From contig NZ_CP077089.1 of assembly GCF_014268445.2 (NCBI RefSeq), positions 2,783,501 to 2,847,500 on the forward strand: a stretch of DNA of 64,000 nt, read 5' to 3'. This DNA is from Pseudomonas tensinigenes. GTDB lineage: Bacteria > Pseudomonadota > Gammaproteobacteria > Pseudomonadales > Pseudomonadaceae. A model generated the notes under the pieces. That model made no database searches. It was not told the origin of the DNA and worked only from the letters and a program-made list of their open reading frames with translations. Shown here one piece after another: positions 1 through 8,914 of this stretch (its first letter is position 1; each line of letters starts with the position of its first letter). A program made the translations under genes and the position numbers.

Positions 1-511
1 TCATGTTCATACCGATCAGCCAGTCCGCCCGCGAGCGCCCCAGCGCCGAGTGATACAGGCTGAACGTCTCGGCCCCCGGTTTCAGCGCGGCAAGGGCTTT
101 GCGGATCGAGGCTTCGTCCAGCGCCGACAGCCACAAGCGGCGGATCGGCCCGCGATAACGACAGTGCTCGACCAGTTCCCGGGCGATCATCTCGCCCTCA
201 CGGTCGGCGTCGGTGGCGATGATCAGTTCGCTGGCCTCGCCGAGCAGGCGTTTGACCGCTTTGTACTGGCTGGCGGTGCGCGGCTTGACGGTCATTTTCC
301 ACTTGTCCGGGATGATCGGCAGATCGGCCAGCACCCAGCGCTTGTAACGCGCGTCATAGGCATCCGGCGGCGCGGTTTCGAGCAAGTGGCCGATGCACCA
401 GGTCACCGTGACGTCCGTTCCCAGCCAGCAGCCGTCGCCCCGACGCTTGGCGCCGAGCACGGCCGCAATGTCTTTGGCCTGAGAAGGTTTTTCACAGAGG
501 TACAACCGCAT
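1..511 (-). CDS. topB: DNA topoisomerase III, N-terminal part (cut by window edge)
   Basis: Type IA topoisomerase that nicks and passes single strands to decatenate DNA in the cytoplasm. The visible 170 residues begin MRLYLCEKPSQAKDIAAVLG and hold the Toprim domain: the catalytic Glu in CEKPSQ near residue 7 and the metal-binding DADREGE near residues 103-109. The active-site tyrosine lies beyond the left edge. The ATG at 511 is chosen because it fits the conserved N-terminus. A LexA-type box lies about 70 bp upstream, so SOS control is possible. It is transcribed away from the protease gene at 789. Confidence 0.95.
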   Translation of the reverse strand, partial: MRLYLCEKPSQAKDIAAVLGAKRRGDGCWLGTDVTVTWCIGHLLETAPPDAYDARYKRWVLADLPIIPDKWKMTVKPRTASQYKAVKRLLGEASELIIATDADREGEMIARELVEHCRYRGPIRRLWLSALDEASIRKALAALKPGAETFSLYHSALGRSRADWLIGMNM

Positions 512-583
512 AACCACCCACGTCGATCAAGGTCCGGACAGGTGCACAGAATGGCCGGACTTGGCGTCAGGGGCAACTTTTAT

Positions 584-599
584 CTGTATGGATATACAG
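584..599. promoter_or_regulatory. LexA (SOS) box
   Basis: CTGTATGGATATACAG is a 16-bp CTGT-N8-ACAG palindrome matching the gammaproteobacterial LexA consensus. It sits 73 bp before the topB start and 190 bp before the serralysin start, so topB is the more likely target. The match is seen directly; LexA binding is inferred. Confidence 0.7.
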
Positions 600-788
600 A
601 TAAAAAGCATTGCAGCAGGTGACGGGTAATACAGGGACGCAGCCCGGGCTATCGAGAAATTGATTAGCGCCCGGTTTGCGCCTGTGTCAGGTTTTTCGCC
701 GATTCAAACACGCGAGTGACAGGACGATCTCGCCAGAAGATCGCCGTGGTCTGTCGACACTGACTACTCAGAAACAAGGAAGTCCACC

Positions 789-2195
789 ATGGCTCAAGCC
801 AAATCCAAAACCAGCAGCGCCTTCGACGAAATCGATACGTTCAGCCACCTGTATGACCGTGGTGTCGGGCTGGTCAATGGCAAACCCTCATTCACTGCCG
901 ACCAGGCTGCGGATGAAATCCTGCGCAAAAACCTGTCGTGGGGCGACAAGAACGCTGACGGCAAGATCGACCTCAGTTACACCTTCCTGACCGAGAAACC
1001 GGCGAACTACAACGTCAACCTGGGCAACTTCAGCGAGTTCAGCGCCCAGCAAAAGGCCCAGGCCGTGCTGGCCATGCAATCCTGGGCTGACGTCGCCAAC
1101 GTCACCTTCACTGAAGGCAAGGGCGGCGATGGTCACATGACCTTCGGTAACTACGATGTCAGCACCGGTGGCGCAGCGTTCGCTTACCTGCCGAGTGGCG
1201 GCAGCTATGACGGTCAGTCGTGGTACTTGATCAACGATCAATATCAAGTCAACAAAACCCCGGACATCAACAACTACGGGCGCCAGACCCTGACCCACGA
1301 GATCGGTCATACCCTCGGCCTGTCGCACCCCGGGGCCTACAACGCCGGCAACGGCAATCCGACCTACAACGACGCCAAGTACGCCGAAGACACTCGCGGC
1401 TACAGCCTGATGAGCTACTGGAGCGAAGCCAACACCGAGCAGAACTTCAGCAAGGACGGCAGCGGCGCGTACGCCTCGGCGCCGTTGCTCGACGATATTG
1501 TCGCGGTGCAGAAACTGTATGGCGCCAACTACGCGACCCGCGCCGATGACACCACATACGGCTTCAACTCCAATGCCGAGCGCGATTTCTACAGCGCCAC
1601 TTCGGCGTCCTCCAAAGTCGTTTTCTCGGTGTGGGATGGCGGCGGTAATGACACGCTGGACTTCTCCGGCTTCAGCCAGAACCAGAAGATCAACCTCAAT
1701 GAAGGTTCGTTCTCCGATGTTGGCGGTCTGGTGGGCAACGTTTCCATTGCTTACGGTGTAACCGTGGAAAATGCCATCGGCGGTTCAGGCAATGACCTGC
1801 TGATCGGCAACGCCGTTGCCAACGACCTGGTCGGCGGTGCCGGTAATGACATCCTTTACGGTGGTGGCGGTGGCGACACCTTGTGGGGCGGTGCAGGTGC
1901 AGATACTTTTGTGTTCGGTGCTGCCAGTGATTCGACCATGACTGCGCCGGACTGGATCATGGATTTCACCAGCGGCCTGGACAAGATCGACTTATCGGGG
2001 ATCGCCGGTTTTACCACTGGCGCGGCGTCGTTGAACTTCGTCAGCGGCTTCACTGGGCATGCGGGCGATGCGATCCTGACCTACTTCGCGCAAACCAATC
2101 AGACCAGCCTGATGGTTGACCTGACGGGGCAGGGTTCGGTGGACTTTGCCGTGGGCGTGGTGGGGCAGGCGGTGGCGACTGATATTGTTGCGTGA
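789..2195 (+). CDS. aprA: serralysin-family alkaline metalloprotease (AprA-like)
   Basis: Secreted zinc metalloprotease of the serralysin family, 468 residues, close to the usual 470-480. The zinc-binding [11 protein letters not shown] lies at residues 170-180, followed by the Met-turn SLMSYW near 206-211. Calcium-binding RTX repeats (GGSGND, GGAGND, GGAGAD) run from about residue 331 to 372. The hydrophobic C-terminus ending DIVA fits the uncleaved type I secretion signal, and there is no N-terminal signal peptide. AAGGA at 777-781 supports the ATG at 789. The usual partners (aprI inhibitor and the aprDEF exporter) are not adjacent: topB is on one side and a DUF427 gene on the other. Export therefore needs a transporter encoded elsewhere. 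Confidence 0.93.
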   Translation: MAQAKSKTSSAFDEIDTFSHLYDRGVGLVNGKPSFTADQAADEILRKNLSWGDKNADGKIDLSYTFLTEKPANYNVNLGNFSEFSAQQKAQAVLAMQSWADVANVTFTEGKGGDGHMTFGNYDVSTGGAAFAYLPSGGSYDGQSWYLINDQYQVNKTPDINNYGRQTLTHEIGHTLGLSHPGAYNAGNGNPTYNDAKYAEDTRGYSLMSYWSEANTEQNFSKDGSGAYASAPLLDDIVAVQKLYGANYATRADDTTYGFNSNAERDFYSATSASSKVVFSVWDGGGNDTLDFSGFSQNQKINLNEGSFSDVGGLVGNVSIAYGVTVENAIGGSGNDLLIGNAVANDLVGGAGNDILYGGGGGDTLWGGAGADTFVFGAASDSTMTAPDWIMDFTSGLDKIDLSGIAGFTTGAASLNFVSGFTGHAGDAILTYFAQTNQTSLMVDLTGQGSVDFAVGVVGQAVATDIVA

Positions 2196-2209
2196 TGCCT
2201 GAAGAGCGG

Positions 2210-2387
2210 CCCTCACCCTAACCCTCTCCCAGAGGTAGAGGGGACTGATTGGGGGATGCTGGAGAAATACATCGACCTGATAGCGCGATGCCGAATCCAT
2301 AATCGACACTGCAATATCAGGTCGAGGTATAACGAAAGACACCACCGTAGGTCCCCTCTCCCTCCGGGAGAGGGCTAGGGTGAGGGG
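2210..2387. repeat. inverted pair of CCCTCACCCTA-type intergenic repeats
   Basis: One copy at 2210-2245 begins CCCTCACCCTAACCCTCTCC. An inverted copy at 2351-2387 ends CTAGGGTGAGGGG. Each copy can also fold on itself. About 105 bp of unremarkable sequence lies between them. This is a different repeat type from the GAGCCTGCTCGC elements elsewhere in the window. The pair lies between the protease gene and the DUF427 gene. Confidence 0.8.
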
Positions 2388-2488
2388 CTTTTGAGGTTAA
2401 AAGGGCCGTTCGGCTGTAAAACCACCCCAACCAGAACCGATGGGCTATACCTGAACCGGTCTCTTCGCCGTATCCAGGAGAACCCCCC

Positions 2489-2854
2489 ATGAAAACCTCC
2501 GGCCCCAGTCCCGTCATCACCCTCGAACAACTCCCCGGCTGCCTGATAGTGAAATTCCACGGCATCCAGGTCGCCGCGTCCTCCCACGTACTGATCCTCA
2601 ACGAAGCCAACTACCCGCCGGTCTATTACGTCCCCCGCGAAGACATCGACGAAAAGTATTTCGCCCGCACCGACCACACCAGTTATTGCCCGTACAAGGG
2701 CGATGCCAATTACTTCAGCCTGCAAGTGCCGGGGCATGAGGGCGCGAATGCGGTGTGGACTTACGAAAACCCGAAAGTGTCAGTAGCGCCGATCCGCGAC
2801 TATGTGGCGTTTTATCCGGATCAGGTGAAGTTCGAGGTGATCAAGTCTGAGTAG
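2489..2854 (+). CDS. DUF427 domain protein
   Basis: Protein of 121 residues that resembles DUF427 proteins: HVLILNEANYPPVYYVPRED, then TDHTSYCPYKGDANYFSL, then a TYENPKVSVAPIRDYVAFYPD segment characteristic of the family. The biochemical role of the family is not established. GGAG about 9 bases before the ATG supports the start. It stands alone, with the repeat pair upstream and an AT-richer cassette downstream. Confidence 0.85.
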   Translation: MKTSGPSPVITLEQLPGCLIVKFHGIQVAASSHVLILNEANYPPVYYVPREDIDEKYFARTDHTSYCPYKGDANYFSLQVPGHEGANAVWTYENPKVSVAPIRDYVAFYPDQVKFEVIKSE

Positions 2855-3004
2855 TAAATCGCTTGCGCCATTAGGCGCTCTATAGCGTCGCCCTGTCATT
2901 GAAGGCTGCGGGGCCTGTTCTCTTTCAGTTAAAGTGCGTCGCTATGCACCTCTCTCGGCGGTGCATTTCAATGCGTGAGCGTAGTCAAAAAAGGACTTGG
3001 TTTT

Positions 3005-3478
3005 ATGAGTAACGTTGCAAAGGGAATCGATCGGGAAGAAAGGCGGTTCAGATTCGCTGGTTTCGGCTCGGTAGGGGTTTGTTTCATCCGTACAAAGGTT
3101 CGCCAGGGAGGCGTTGTCGTTTTGTGTGCACAGCTTAAAAACTACTATGGGACGTCCGTCACCAATGCAGTAGAAGATATTTATGGACGAGTGATAAATC
3201 AACTCACCAAGGAGGGGGCGATTAAACTTCCGGTGACGAAGTGGTGGTTCTTCAAACGCAAGGATCCTTCTGAAGAAATCGCAGCTCAGGTCATCTGGAT
3301 CGAGCACTACCCGCAAGGCGCTGGAATGTTTCCGAACGGCTCTTATGCGCTTGTCAGCTTTGACTCGCAAATGAGTCCTGTGTGGAACTATGTAAGCAAG
3401 GAATACATTGTCCGTGAGTGTGGTGTGGAAGAGTCTTTTCTTGAAATAGATCCAGAAGCGCTCGATTATGCCGTTTAA
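3005..3478 (+). CDS. hypothetical protein, first gene of a nuclease-like pair
   Basis: Protein of 157 residues that I do not recognise. AAGGA at 2991-2995 fits the ATG at 3005 better than an in-frame start at 2975. It has no signal peptide or membrane segment. The sequence mixes short beta-like stretches (VGVCFIRTKV, GGVVVLCAQLK, IAAQVIWIEHY, SYALVSFDS), suggesting a small alpha/beta domain, and ends in an acidic tail (EESFLEIDPEALDYAV). Its stop overlaps the next gene by 11 bp, so the two are translationally coupled. Codon use is visibly more AT-rich than the flanks. Possible roles include a specificity partner or immunity factor for the next product, but nothing in the sequence proves this. 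Confidence 0.6.
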   Translation: MSNVAKGIDREERRFRFAGFGSVGVCFIRTKVRQGGVVVLCAQLKNYYGTSVTNAVEDIYGRVINQLTKEGAIKLPVTKWWFFKRKDPSEEIAAQVIWIEHYPQGAGMFPNGSYALVSFDSQMSPVWNYVSKEYIVRECGVEESFLEIDPEALDYAV

Positions 3479-4163
3479 AAGTTTGCTGTTTCAGAAGGTG
3501 TTGTTCAAGAAAGCAGAGAAATTTTCGCCAAAATTAATTAATGATTTAAATGTTGGGCTGCATTCACTGGTTGCGGCAGAGAATGCTCTCATTGGCGCGT
3601 TGGCGGATGATCATCAAGCAGAACTTGTTGTTCAGCACTTGATGGTTAAACTGCTGATTCCAAACCTGCCATCACCGGATTTGTTAGTGCAAAATCGTGC
3701 GGTCCCGCTCAAAAGTCATCCAAAAAAAATACTGATCCCCGACCTTATTATCAATAAGCTCGGCGGAAAGCCTTGGGGTTTTATTGAGTTAAAAACGCTT
3801 CTCAAAGACGATAACTTGTCCGTCAGCGATGTTCACGACGATCTAGCGAAGCTCTGTGCGTATAAAGCAGATTATCCAAACGCGGCGGCAATATTTGCGC
3901 TGGTTGGCAGTCGGGCGCGACTGTTCAGCCCGACCCGGATGAGTTTTTGGAGTAGTTGTAATATTCAATATGGATCCAAATCATTTGGCGTCAATAAGCT
4001 TCTCCCTCAAAAAATTGATGATGATTTTGTTGCTGTACCTTGTGGCTGTGCCAGCGAGGAAGGCACTCCTGATGTATTGAGTTACATGTGGGAGGTACTT
4101 CCTGCCAGCAAGGCAAATGTGCTGCTGTCCAGTTCATTTACCTTCTTGGCTCATATGATGTGA
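3468..4163 (+). CDS. PD-(D/E)XK nuclease-like protein
   Basis: Protein of 231 residues, not assignable to a named family. Residues 88-110 carry a PD-(D/E)XK signature: Pro91-Asp92, 14 residues, then Glu107-Leu-Lys109 (FIELKT), with Glu52 in a preceding predicted helix. The downstream VHDDLAKLCAYKADYPNAAA followed by a hydrophobic strand is the usual helix-strand continuation of this fold. The ATG lies inside the end of the preceding gene (11-bp overlap). The gene is AT-richer than the core genome and is followed by a 15-bp perfect hairpin. A DNA nuclease in a defence or mobile cassette is a reasonable inference; substrate and activity are unknown. Confidence 0.6.
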   Translation: MPFKSLLFQKVLFKKAEKFSPKLINDLNVGLHSLVAAENALIGALADDHQAELVVQHLMVKLLIPNLPSPDLLVQNRAVPLKSHPKKILIPDLIINKLGGKPWGFIELKTLLKDDNLSVSDVHDDLAKLCAYKADYPNAAAIFALVGSRARLFSPTRMSFWSSCNIQYGSKSFGVNKLLPQKIDDDFVAVPCGCASEEGTPDVLSYMWEVLPASKANVLLSSSFTFLAHMM

Positions 4164-4193
4164 AGTAATGGATGCAACGGGGGGAGTGTCCGA

Positions 4194-4226
4194 GTCATGA
4201 TCCTGACTACAAGTCAGGATCATGAC
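4194..4226. terminator. perfect 15-bp stem hairpin between convergent genes
   Basis: The arms 4194-4208 and 4212-4226 are exact reverse complements around a 3-base loop (ACA). There is no strong T tract on either side, so it may be a bidirectional, Rho-independent-like stop or a cassette boundary structure. It lies between the nuclease-like gene and the convergent transporter gene. Confidence 0.6.
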
Positions 4227-4246
4227 GACCGTTGTTGCGGTTGGAA

Positions 4247-5869
4247 TCAGTTCTTGTCGAGATCGATATTCTTCGTCTCACGCAAACAGATCATCCCCAC
4301 CACCAGGCTCACCCCGGTAATCAACACCGGATACCACAGCCCGTAAAAGATGTCCCCGGTGTACACCACCAGCGCAAACGACACCGTCGGCAGGAACCCG
4401 CCAAACCAGCCGTTACCAATGTGATACGGCAGCGACATCGAGGTGTAGCGAATGCGCGTCGGGAACAGTTCGACCATCAGCGCCGCCAGCGGGCCGTAGC
4501 ACATCGCTGAGATGATGATCAGCGCCACGATCAGGGCGACGATCATCGGTTTGTTGATCTGCTGAAGATCGGCCTGTTGCGGGTAGCCGGCGAGGGTGAT
4601 CGCGCCGCGCAGGGCGGCCTCATCGAAGCCATCGAGTTTGACGTCGCCGACGCTCACTTGCACGGCGCTGCCAGCCGGGGCGGCGGCGCTGGAGTAGGGC
4701 AGGCCTTGCTTGACCAGGAAGGTTTTGACCTTGTCGCACGGGCTGTCGAATTTGGCTTTGCCCACCGGGTCGAACTGGAAGGTGCAGGTCGCCGGATCTG
4801 CCAGCACGGTGATCGGTGCCTGACGGCTGGCCTGATCGATCGCCGGGTTGGCGTAGTGCGCGAGGGATTTGAAGATCGGGAAGTACAGCGCCGTGGCCAG
4901 TAGCAAGCCGAGCATCAGCACCGGTTTACGCCCGACCTTGTCCGACAGCCAGCCGAAAAAGATGAAGAACGGCGCACCGATGACCACGCTGATGATCAAC
5001 AAAGTGTTGGCCACCGCTGGGTCCATTTTCAGGAACTGGGTGAGGAAGAACAGTACGTAGAACTGCGCCGCGTAGAAGGTCACCGCTTGTCCGGCGTTGA
5101 TGCTGAACAGGGCGATCAGCACGACTTTAAGGTTCTCCCATTTGCCGAAGGATTCGCGGATCGGCGCTTTCGAGGTTTTACCTTCCTCTTTCATTTTCAG
5201 ATACGCCGGCGATTCGTGCAGGCTCAGGCGAATCCAGGTGGAAATGCCCAGCAGCACGATCGACAGCAGAAACGGAATACGCCAGCCCCACACTTCAAAC
5301 TGATCGCCGGTGAAGTAGCGGCAACCGAGCACCACCAGCAGCGACAGCAACAGGCCGAGGGTCGCGGTGGACTGAATCCAGCTGGTATGGAAACCGCGCT
5401 TTCCGATCGGCGCGTGTTCGGCAACGTAGGTGGCCGCGCCGCCGTATTCACCGCCGAGCGCCAGGCCCTGCAGCATGCGCAACACCACCAGAATGATCGG
5501 CGCGGCGATGCCGATGCTGGCGTAGGTCGGCAGCAGGCCGACGCAGAAGGTCGCCACGCCCATCAGAATGATCGTCGCGAGAAAGGTGTATTTGCGCCCG
5601 ATCATGTCCCCCAACCGACCGAACACCAGCGCCCCGAACGGCCGCACGATAAACCCTGCAGCGAAAGCCATCAGCGCAAAGATAAACGCCGTGGTGTCGT
5701 TGACCCCGGCGAAAAACTGCTTGCTGATCACCGCCGCAAGGGCGCCGTAGAGGAAGAAGTCATACCACTCGAACACCGTCCCCAGTGATGAAGCGAAGAT
5801 GACTTTGCGTGTGTCCGGGCTGGTCTCGACGCTGCGCACGGCGTCCAGCGGCTGAACGTGTTCTGACAT
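4247..5869 (-). CDS. MFS transporter, metabolite:H+ symporter (MHS) type
   Basis: Inner-membrane proton symporter of 540 residues related to ProP/ShiA-type carriers. The N-terminal VFEWYDFFLYG in the first helix and the loop GRLGDMIGRKYTF are MHS hallmarks, and a second copy, GWLSDKVGRKP, follows in the C-terminal half. Between two late helices lies a polar insertion of roughly 100 residues with two cysteines (CTFQF, SPCDK), seen in some Pseudomonas members. The start at 5869 is used because GAGGGA precedes it; a longer reading frame runs into the REP sequence. It lies downstream of the GMC oxidoreductase on the same strand, so the two may import and oxidise one substrate. The substrate is unknown. 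Confidence 0.88.
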   Translation of the reverse strand: MSEHVQPLDAVRSVETSPDTRKVIFASSLGTVFEWYDFFLYGALAAVISKQFFAGVNDTTAFIFALMAFAAGFIVRPFGALVFGRLGDMIGRKYTFLATIILMGVATFCVGLLPTYASIGIAAPIILVVLRMLQGLALGGEYGGAATYVAEHAPIGKRGFHTSWIQSTATLGLLLSLLVVLGCRYFTGDQFEVWGWRIPFLLSIVLLGISTWIRLSLHESPAYLKMKEEGKTSKAPIRESFGKWENLKVVLIALFSINAGQAVTFYAAQFYVLFFLTQFLKMDPAVANTLLIISVVIGAPFFIFFGWLSDKVGRKPVLMLGLLLATALYFPIFKSLAHYANPAIDQASRQAPITVLADPATCTFQFDPVGKAKFDSPCDKVKTFLVKQGLPYSSAAAPAGSAVQVSVGDVKLDGFDEAALRGAITLAGYPQQADLQQINKPMIVALIVALIIISAMCYGPLAALMVELFPTRIRYTSMSLPYHIGNGWFGGFLPTVSFALVVYTGDIFYGLWYPVLITGVSLVVGMICLRETKNIDLDKN

Positions 5870-5952
5870 ATCGGTATCCCTCACAGTGATTGTTTTTGTT
5901 GTTCCACTGGTGTTGCGTGTCCGGGTGATGCCTTGAATTAAACGCGGTTCTT

Positions 5953-6044
5953 TGTAGGAGCTGCCGCAGGCTGCGATCTTTTGATCTTGCTTTTGATCTG
6001 GAAAATCCAAAGTCAAAAGATCGCAGCCTTCGGCAGCTCCTACA
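5953..6044. repeat. inverted pair of REP elements (TAGGAGCTGCCGCAGGCTGCGA type)
   Basis: GTAGGAGCTGCCGCAGGCTGCG with CTTTTGA at about 5954-5985 is mirrored by TCAAAAGATCGCAGCCTTCGGCAGCTCCTA at 6013-6043. The right arm covers the stop codon of the oxidoreductase gene. Such pairs form strong hairpins and could attenuate transcription into the transporter gene. Confidence 0.85.
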
Positions 6045-7686
6045 GGGTTTGGGCCAGCTCCAATTTCGCGGTGCTGCTCCTGGTGTTGGGGCTGAGGATC
6101 AGTTGTGCCGCTTTCTCGGCAATCATCAGCGTAGGCGAACAGGTGTTGCCCGAGGTGATGCGCGGCATGATCGAGGCATCGGCAATGCGCAACCCGGGCA
6201 CACCGTGAACGCGCAGTTGTGCGTCGACCACCGCTTCGCCGTCATTGCCCATGCGACAGGTGCCGACCGGGTGGAAAATCGTCGTGCCGATTTTCGCTGC
6301 TGCTTGCTGCAATTGTTCTTCACTTTGCAGGTTGGCGCCGGGCAGATATTCGACCGGTTTGAACGCTTGCAGGGCAGGGGCGCTGACGATGCGCCGGGTC
6401 AGGCGAATCGCATCTGCCGCGACGCGCAAATCCTCTGGATGACTGAGGTAGTTGGGCTGAATCAGCGGCGCTTCCTGCGGATCCGCCGAACGAATGTCGA
6501 TGCGTCCCCGACTCTGCGGACGCAAGTCGCAAACTGAGGCGGTGAAGGCGGGAAAGCTGTGCAACGGCTCGCCAAAACGCTCCAGCGAAAGGGGCTGCAC
6601 GTGGTACTCAAGATTCGCCGAGGTCTGCTCCGGCCCCGAACGCGCAAACGCGCCCAACTGACTCGGCGCCATCGACAACGGCCCACTGCGGTCATACAGA
6701 TAACGCAGACCCATGCCCATCTTGCCCCACACGCTGCCAGCGATCTGGTTCAGGGTTCGGGCGTTTTCCAGTTTGTAGATCAGGCGCAATTGCAGGTGAT
6801 CCTGCAGGTTGCCGCCGACGCCTGGCAGCTCATGAATCACGCCGATACCGAGGCGTTCGAGCAGTGGGCGCGGGCCAATCCCGGAGCGCTGCAAAATGCT
6901 TGGTGATCCGACCGCGCCGGCACACAGGACGATCTCCTTGCGCGCCTTGAACTGCTTGGTCTGACCTTCGTGGCGCGCACTGACTTTTGTTGCGCGACCG
7001 TCCTCTAGCAGCACACGATCCACCTCAACCCCGGTCAGCACTGTCAGATTGGCTCGGTCACGCACCGGTTTCAAAAACGCCTTCGCCGCGTTCCAGCGCA
7101 CGCCGGATTTCTGGTTGACCTGAAAGTAGCCGCAACCCTCGTTGTCGCCCTGATTGAAGTCATCGATGCTGGCGATGCCGCTCTGCTCGGCGGCACTGCG
7201 AAAGGCATCCAGAATCGGCCACGACAGGCGCTGCTGTTCAACCCGCCATTCACCCTTGGCGCCATGAAATTCAGCCGCGCCGGCAAAGTGGTTTTCGCTT
7301 TGTTTGAACAGCGGCAGCACGTCGTTCCAGGCCCAACCCGGGTTGCCCTCGGCCGCCCAGCCATCGTAGTCGTTGGCCTGGCCGCGCATGTAGATCATGC
7401 CGTTGATGGACGAACAACCGCCCAGCACTTTACCGCGCGGATAGCTCAGCGCGCGGCCGTTGAGGCCCGGTTGTTCTTCGGTCTTGAAGCACCAGTCGGT
7501 GCGCGGGTTACCGATGCAGAACAGGTAACCGACAGGAATGTGAATCCACGCATAGTTGTCGCGCCCGCCGGCTTCGAGCAACAGCACGCGCTGCTGCGCA
7601 TCAGCGGAGAGCCGATTGGCCAGCAAACACCCGGCAGGGCCGGCGCCGACCACGATGTAGTCGTATTCATCGAGGGAAGTCTGCAT
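6040..7686 (-). CDS. GMC-family FAD-dependent alcohol/choline dehydrogenase-like oxidoreductase
   Basis: Flavoenzyme of 548 residues of the glucose-methanol-choline family. The N-terminal [20 protein letters not shown] is the ADP-binding Rossmann motif. [21 protein letters not shown] is GMC signature 1, and [15 protein letters not shown] is signature 2. The C-terminal HPVGTCRMG and the [16 protein letters not shown] region carry the catalytic His/Asn area. The ATG at 7686 has GAGGTCAGGG just upstream and is preferred over a GTG 36 bases earlier. It is divergent from a LysR gene that probably controls it, and upstream of the MHS transporter. It probably oxidises an aliphatic or polyol alcohol; the exact substrate is not visible. 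Confidence 0.9.
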   Translation of the reverse strand: MQTSLDEYDYIVVGAGPAGCLLANRLSADAQQRVLLLEAGGRDNYAWIHIPVGYLFCIGNPRTDWCFKTEEQPGLNGRALSYPRGKVLGGCSSINGMIYMRGQANDYDGWAAEGNPGWAWNDVLPLFKQSENHFAGAAEFHGAKGEWRVEQQRLSWPILDAFRSAAEQSGIASIDDFNQGDNEGCGYFQVNQKSGVRWNAAKAFLKPVRDRANLTVLTGVEVDRVLLEDGRATKVSARHEGQTKQFKARKEIVLCAGAVGSPSILQRSGIGPRPLLERLGIGVIHELPGVGGNLQDHLQLRLIYKLENARTLNQIAGSVWGKMGMGLRYLYDRSGPLSMAPSQLGAFARSGPEQTSANLEYHVQPLSLERFGEPLHSFPAFTASVCDLRPQSRGRIDIRSADPQEAPLIQPNYLSHPEDLRVAADAIRLTRRIVSAPALQAFKPVEYLPGANLQSEEQLQQAAAKIGTTIFHPVGTCRMGNDGEAVVDAQLRVHGVPGLRIADASIMPRITSGNTCSPTLMIAEKAAQLILSPNTRSSTAKLELAQTL

Positions 7687-7819
7687 TCCCTGACCTCGCT
7701 TTTTGTTTTTATTGTCGGACACTCTAGTTGTTAGCTTTCGTTAAAAGAATGTTAGTTTTTGCGCAGCCGCTGTGCGTTTTCAAACAGCCTGCATAGACCA
7801 TAGCCGACAAGGACACGCC
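7687..7819. promoter_or_regulatory. divergent promoter region, GMC oxidoreductase / LysR
   Basis: This 133-bp interval is AT-richer than the genes. It carries repeated GTTAG half-sites (TTGTTAG and ATGTTAG, spaced roughly two helical turns). The layout is typical of a LysR regulator facing its target. No precise operator can be fixed by eye. Confidence 0.4.
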
Positions 7820-8704
7820 ATGTTCGACTGGAACGACCTGCGGTTTTTTCTCGAACTGCAACGCAGCGGCCGCCTGCTCACCGCCGCCCGCCGTCTCAAC
7901 ACCACCCACGCCACCGTCGCCCGCCATATCGAAGCCATCGAGAAAAGCCTCGGCACCGCGCTGTTCGTCCAGCACGCCCAAGGCTACGAAATGACCCCGG
8001 CGGGGGAGGCGCTGCTTAAACATGCTGAGGCGATGGAAAACGTTGCGTTGCTGGCGCAGGAAGAGATCACCCAATCCACCGCGCCACTGGGCAAGATTCG
8101 TGTCGGCGTCACCGAAGGGCTTGGCATCAAGTTTCTCGCCAGCCGCATGATCGGCTTGTTCGAACGCTATCCGGGATTGGAAGTGGAACTGGTCGCCGTA
8201 CCGCGCTTTGTCAGCATTCTCAACCGCGAGGCGGAAATCAGCATTCATCTGGAGCGCCCGGCGGCGGACATGCTGGTGACGCGCAAACTCACCGACTATC
8301 GACTCGCGTTGTACGCCAGCCAACGCTATCTCGATAAGGCGCCGCCACTGCACAGCCGCGAAGACCTCGGGCGGCATGCGTGGATCGGTTATGTCGATGA
8401 TTTGCTGTTCAGCCAGGAACTGATGTTTCTCAACAGCTTCTGCCGCAGCCCTCGGGTTGTGTTCCATAGCACCAGCGTTATTGCGCAGCAGGAGGCCGCT
8501 CGGTCAGGGTTGGGGATTGCGGTTTTACCGTGCTACATGGCGTCATCTGACCCTGACCTTGTCCCATTACTGCCGGATGAAAGCATCGAACGCAGCTACT
8601 GGATCAGCACGCGGCGCGAGTTGCACAAGTCGGTGCGGCTGCGCGTGGTCTGGGATTATGTGGTGGGGTTGTGTGAGGCGGAGCAGGGGCTTTTACGCGG
8701 TTAA
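7820..8704 (+). CDS. LysR-family transcriptional regulator
   Basis: Regulator of 294 residues. The N-terminal winged helix-turn-helix (MFDWNDLRFFLELQRSGRLL, then ARRLNTTHATVARHIEAIEKSLG) is followed by a periplasmic-binding-like effector domain from about residue 90. The ATG at 7820 is used because it matches the usual LysR N-terminus and has an AAGGA-like site; an upstream in-frame start would add an unrelated extension. Its position opposite the GMC oxidoreductase suggests it regulates that enzyme and the MHS transporter. Confidence 0.9.
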   Translation: MFDWNDLRFFLELQRSGRLLTAARRLNTTHATVARHIEAIEKSLGTALFVQHAQGYEMTPAGEALLKHAEAMENVALLAQEEITQSTAPLGKIRVGVTEGLGIKFLASRMIGLFERYPGLEVELVAVPRFVSILNREAEISIHLERPAADMLVTRKLTDYRLALYASQRYLDKAPPLHSREDLGRHAWIGYVDDLLFSQELMFLNSFCRSPRVVFHSTSVIAQQEAARSGLGIAVLPCYMASSDPDLVPLLPDESIERSYWISTRRELHKSVRLRVVWDYVVGLCEAEQGLLRG

Positions 8705-8721
8705 ACCAGGCGCATCCAAAT

Positions 8722-8820
8722 CCCCCTGTGGGAGCGAGCCTGCTCGCGAAAGCGGTGTATCTGATACGCAAATCTCGCCTGACCCAACGCCTTCGCGAGC
8801 AGGCTCGCTCCCACAGGGGG
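8722..8820. repeat. inverted REP pair (GTGGGAGCGAGCCTGCTCGCGA type)
   Basis: Forward unit at about 8722-8756 and inverted unit at about 8788-8820, separated by roughly 30 bases. This is the main REP family of the window. It lies downstream of the LysR gene and upstream of the arsR promoter. Confidence 0.9.
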
Positions 8821-8914
8821 TATGCGCATATCACTCGAGATGTGTGTCATCTCCGGGTTGATTTACATATGGATGTCCGTATATTCGAATTTCCGTATGT
8901 ATCGAGCCCGTCCC
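8821..8914 (+). promoter_or_regulatory. probable arsR promoter/operator region
   Basis: The 94 bp before arsR include an AT-rich stretch around 8862-8901 (TTACATATGGATGTCCGTAT and following), with imperfect dyads of ATATG/CGTAT steps. ArsR repressors usually bind such imperfect repeats overlapping their own promoter. This is inferred from position and base composition. Confidence 0.4.
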
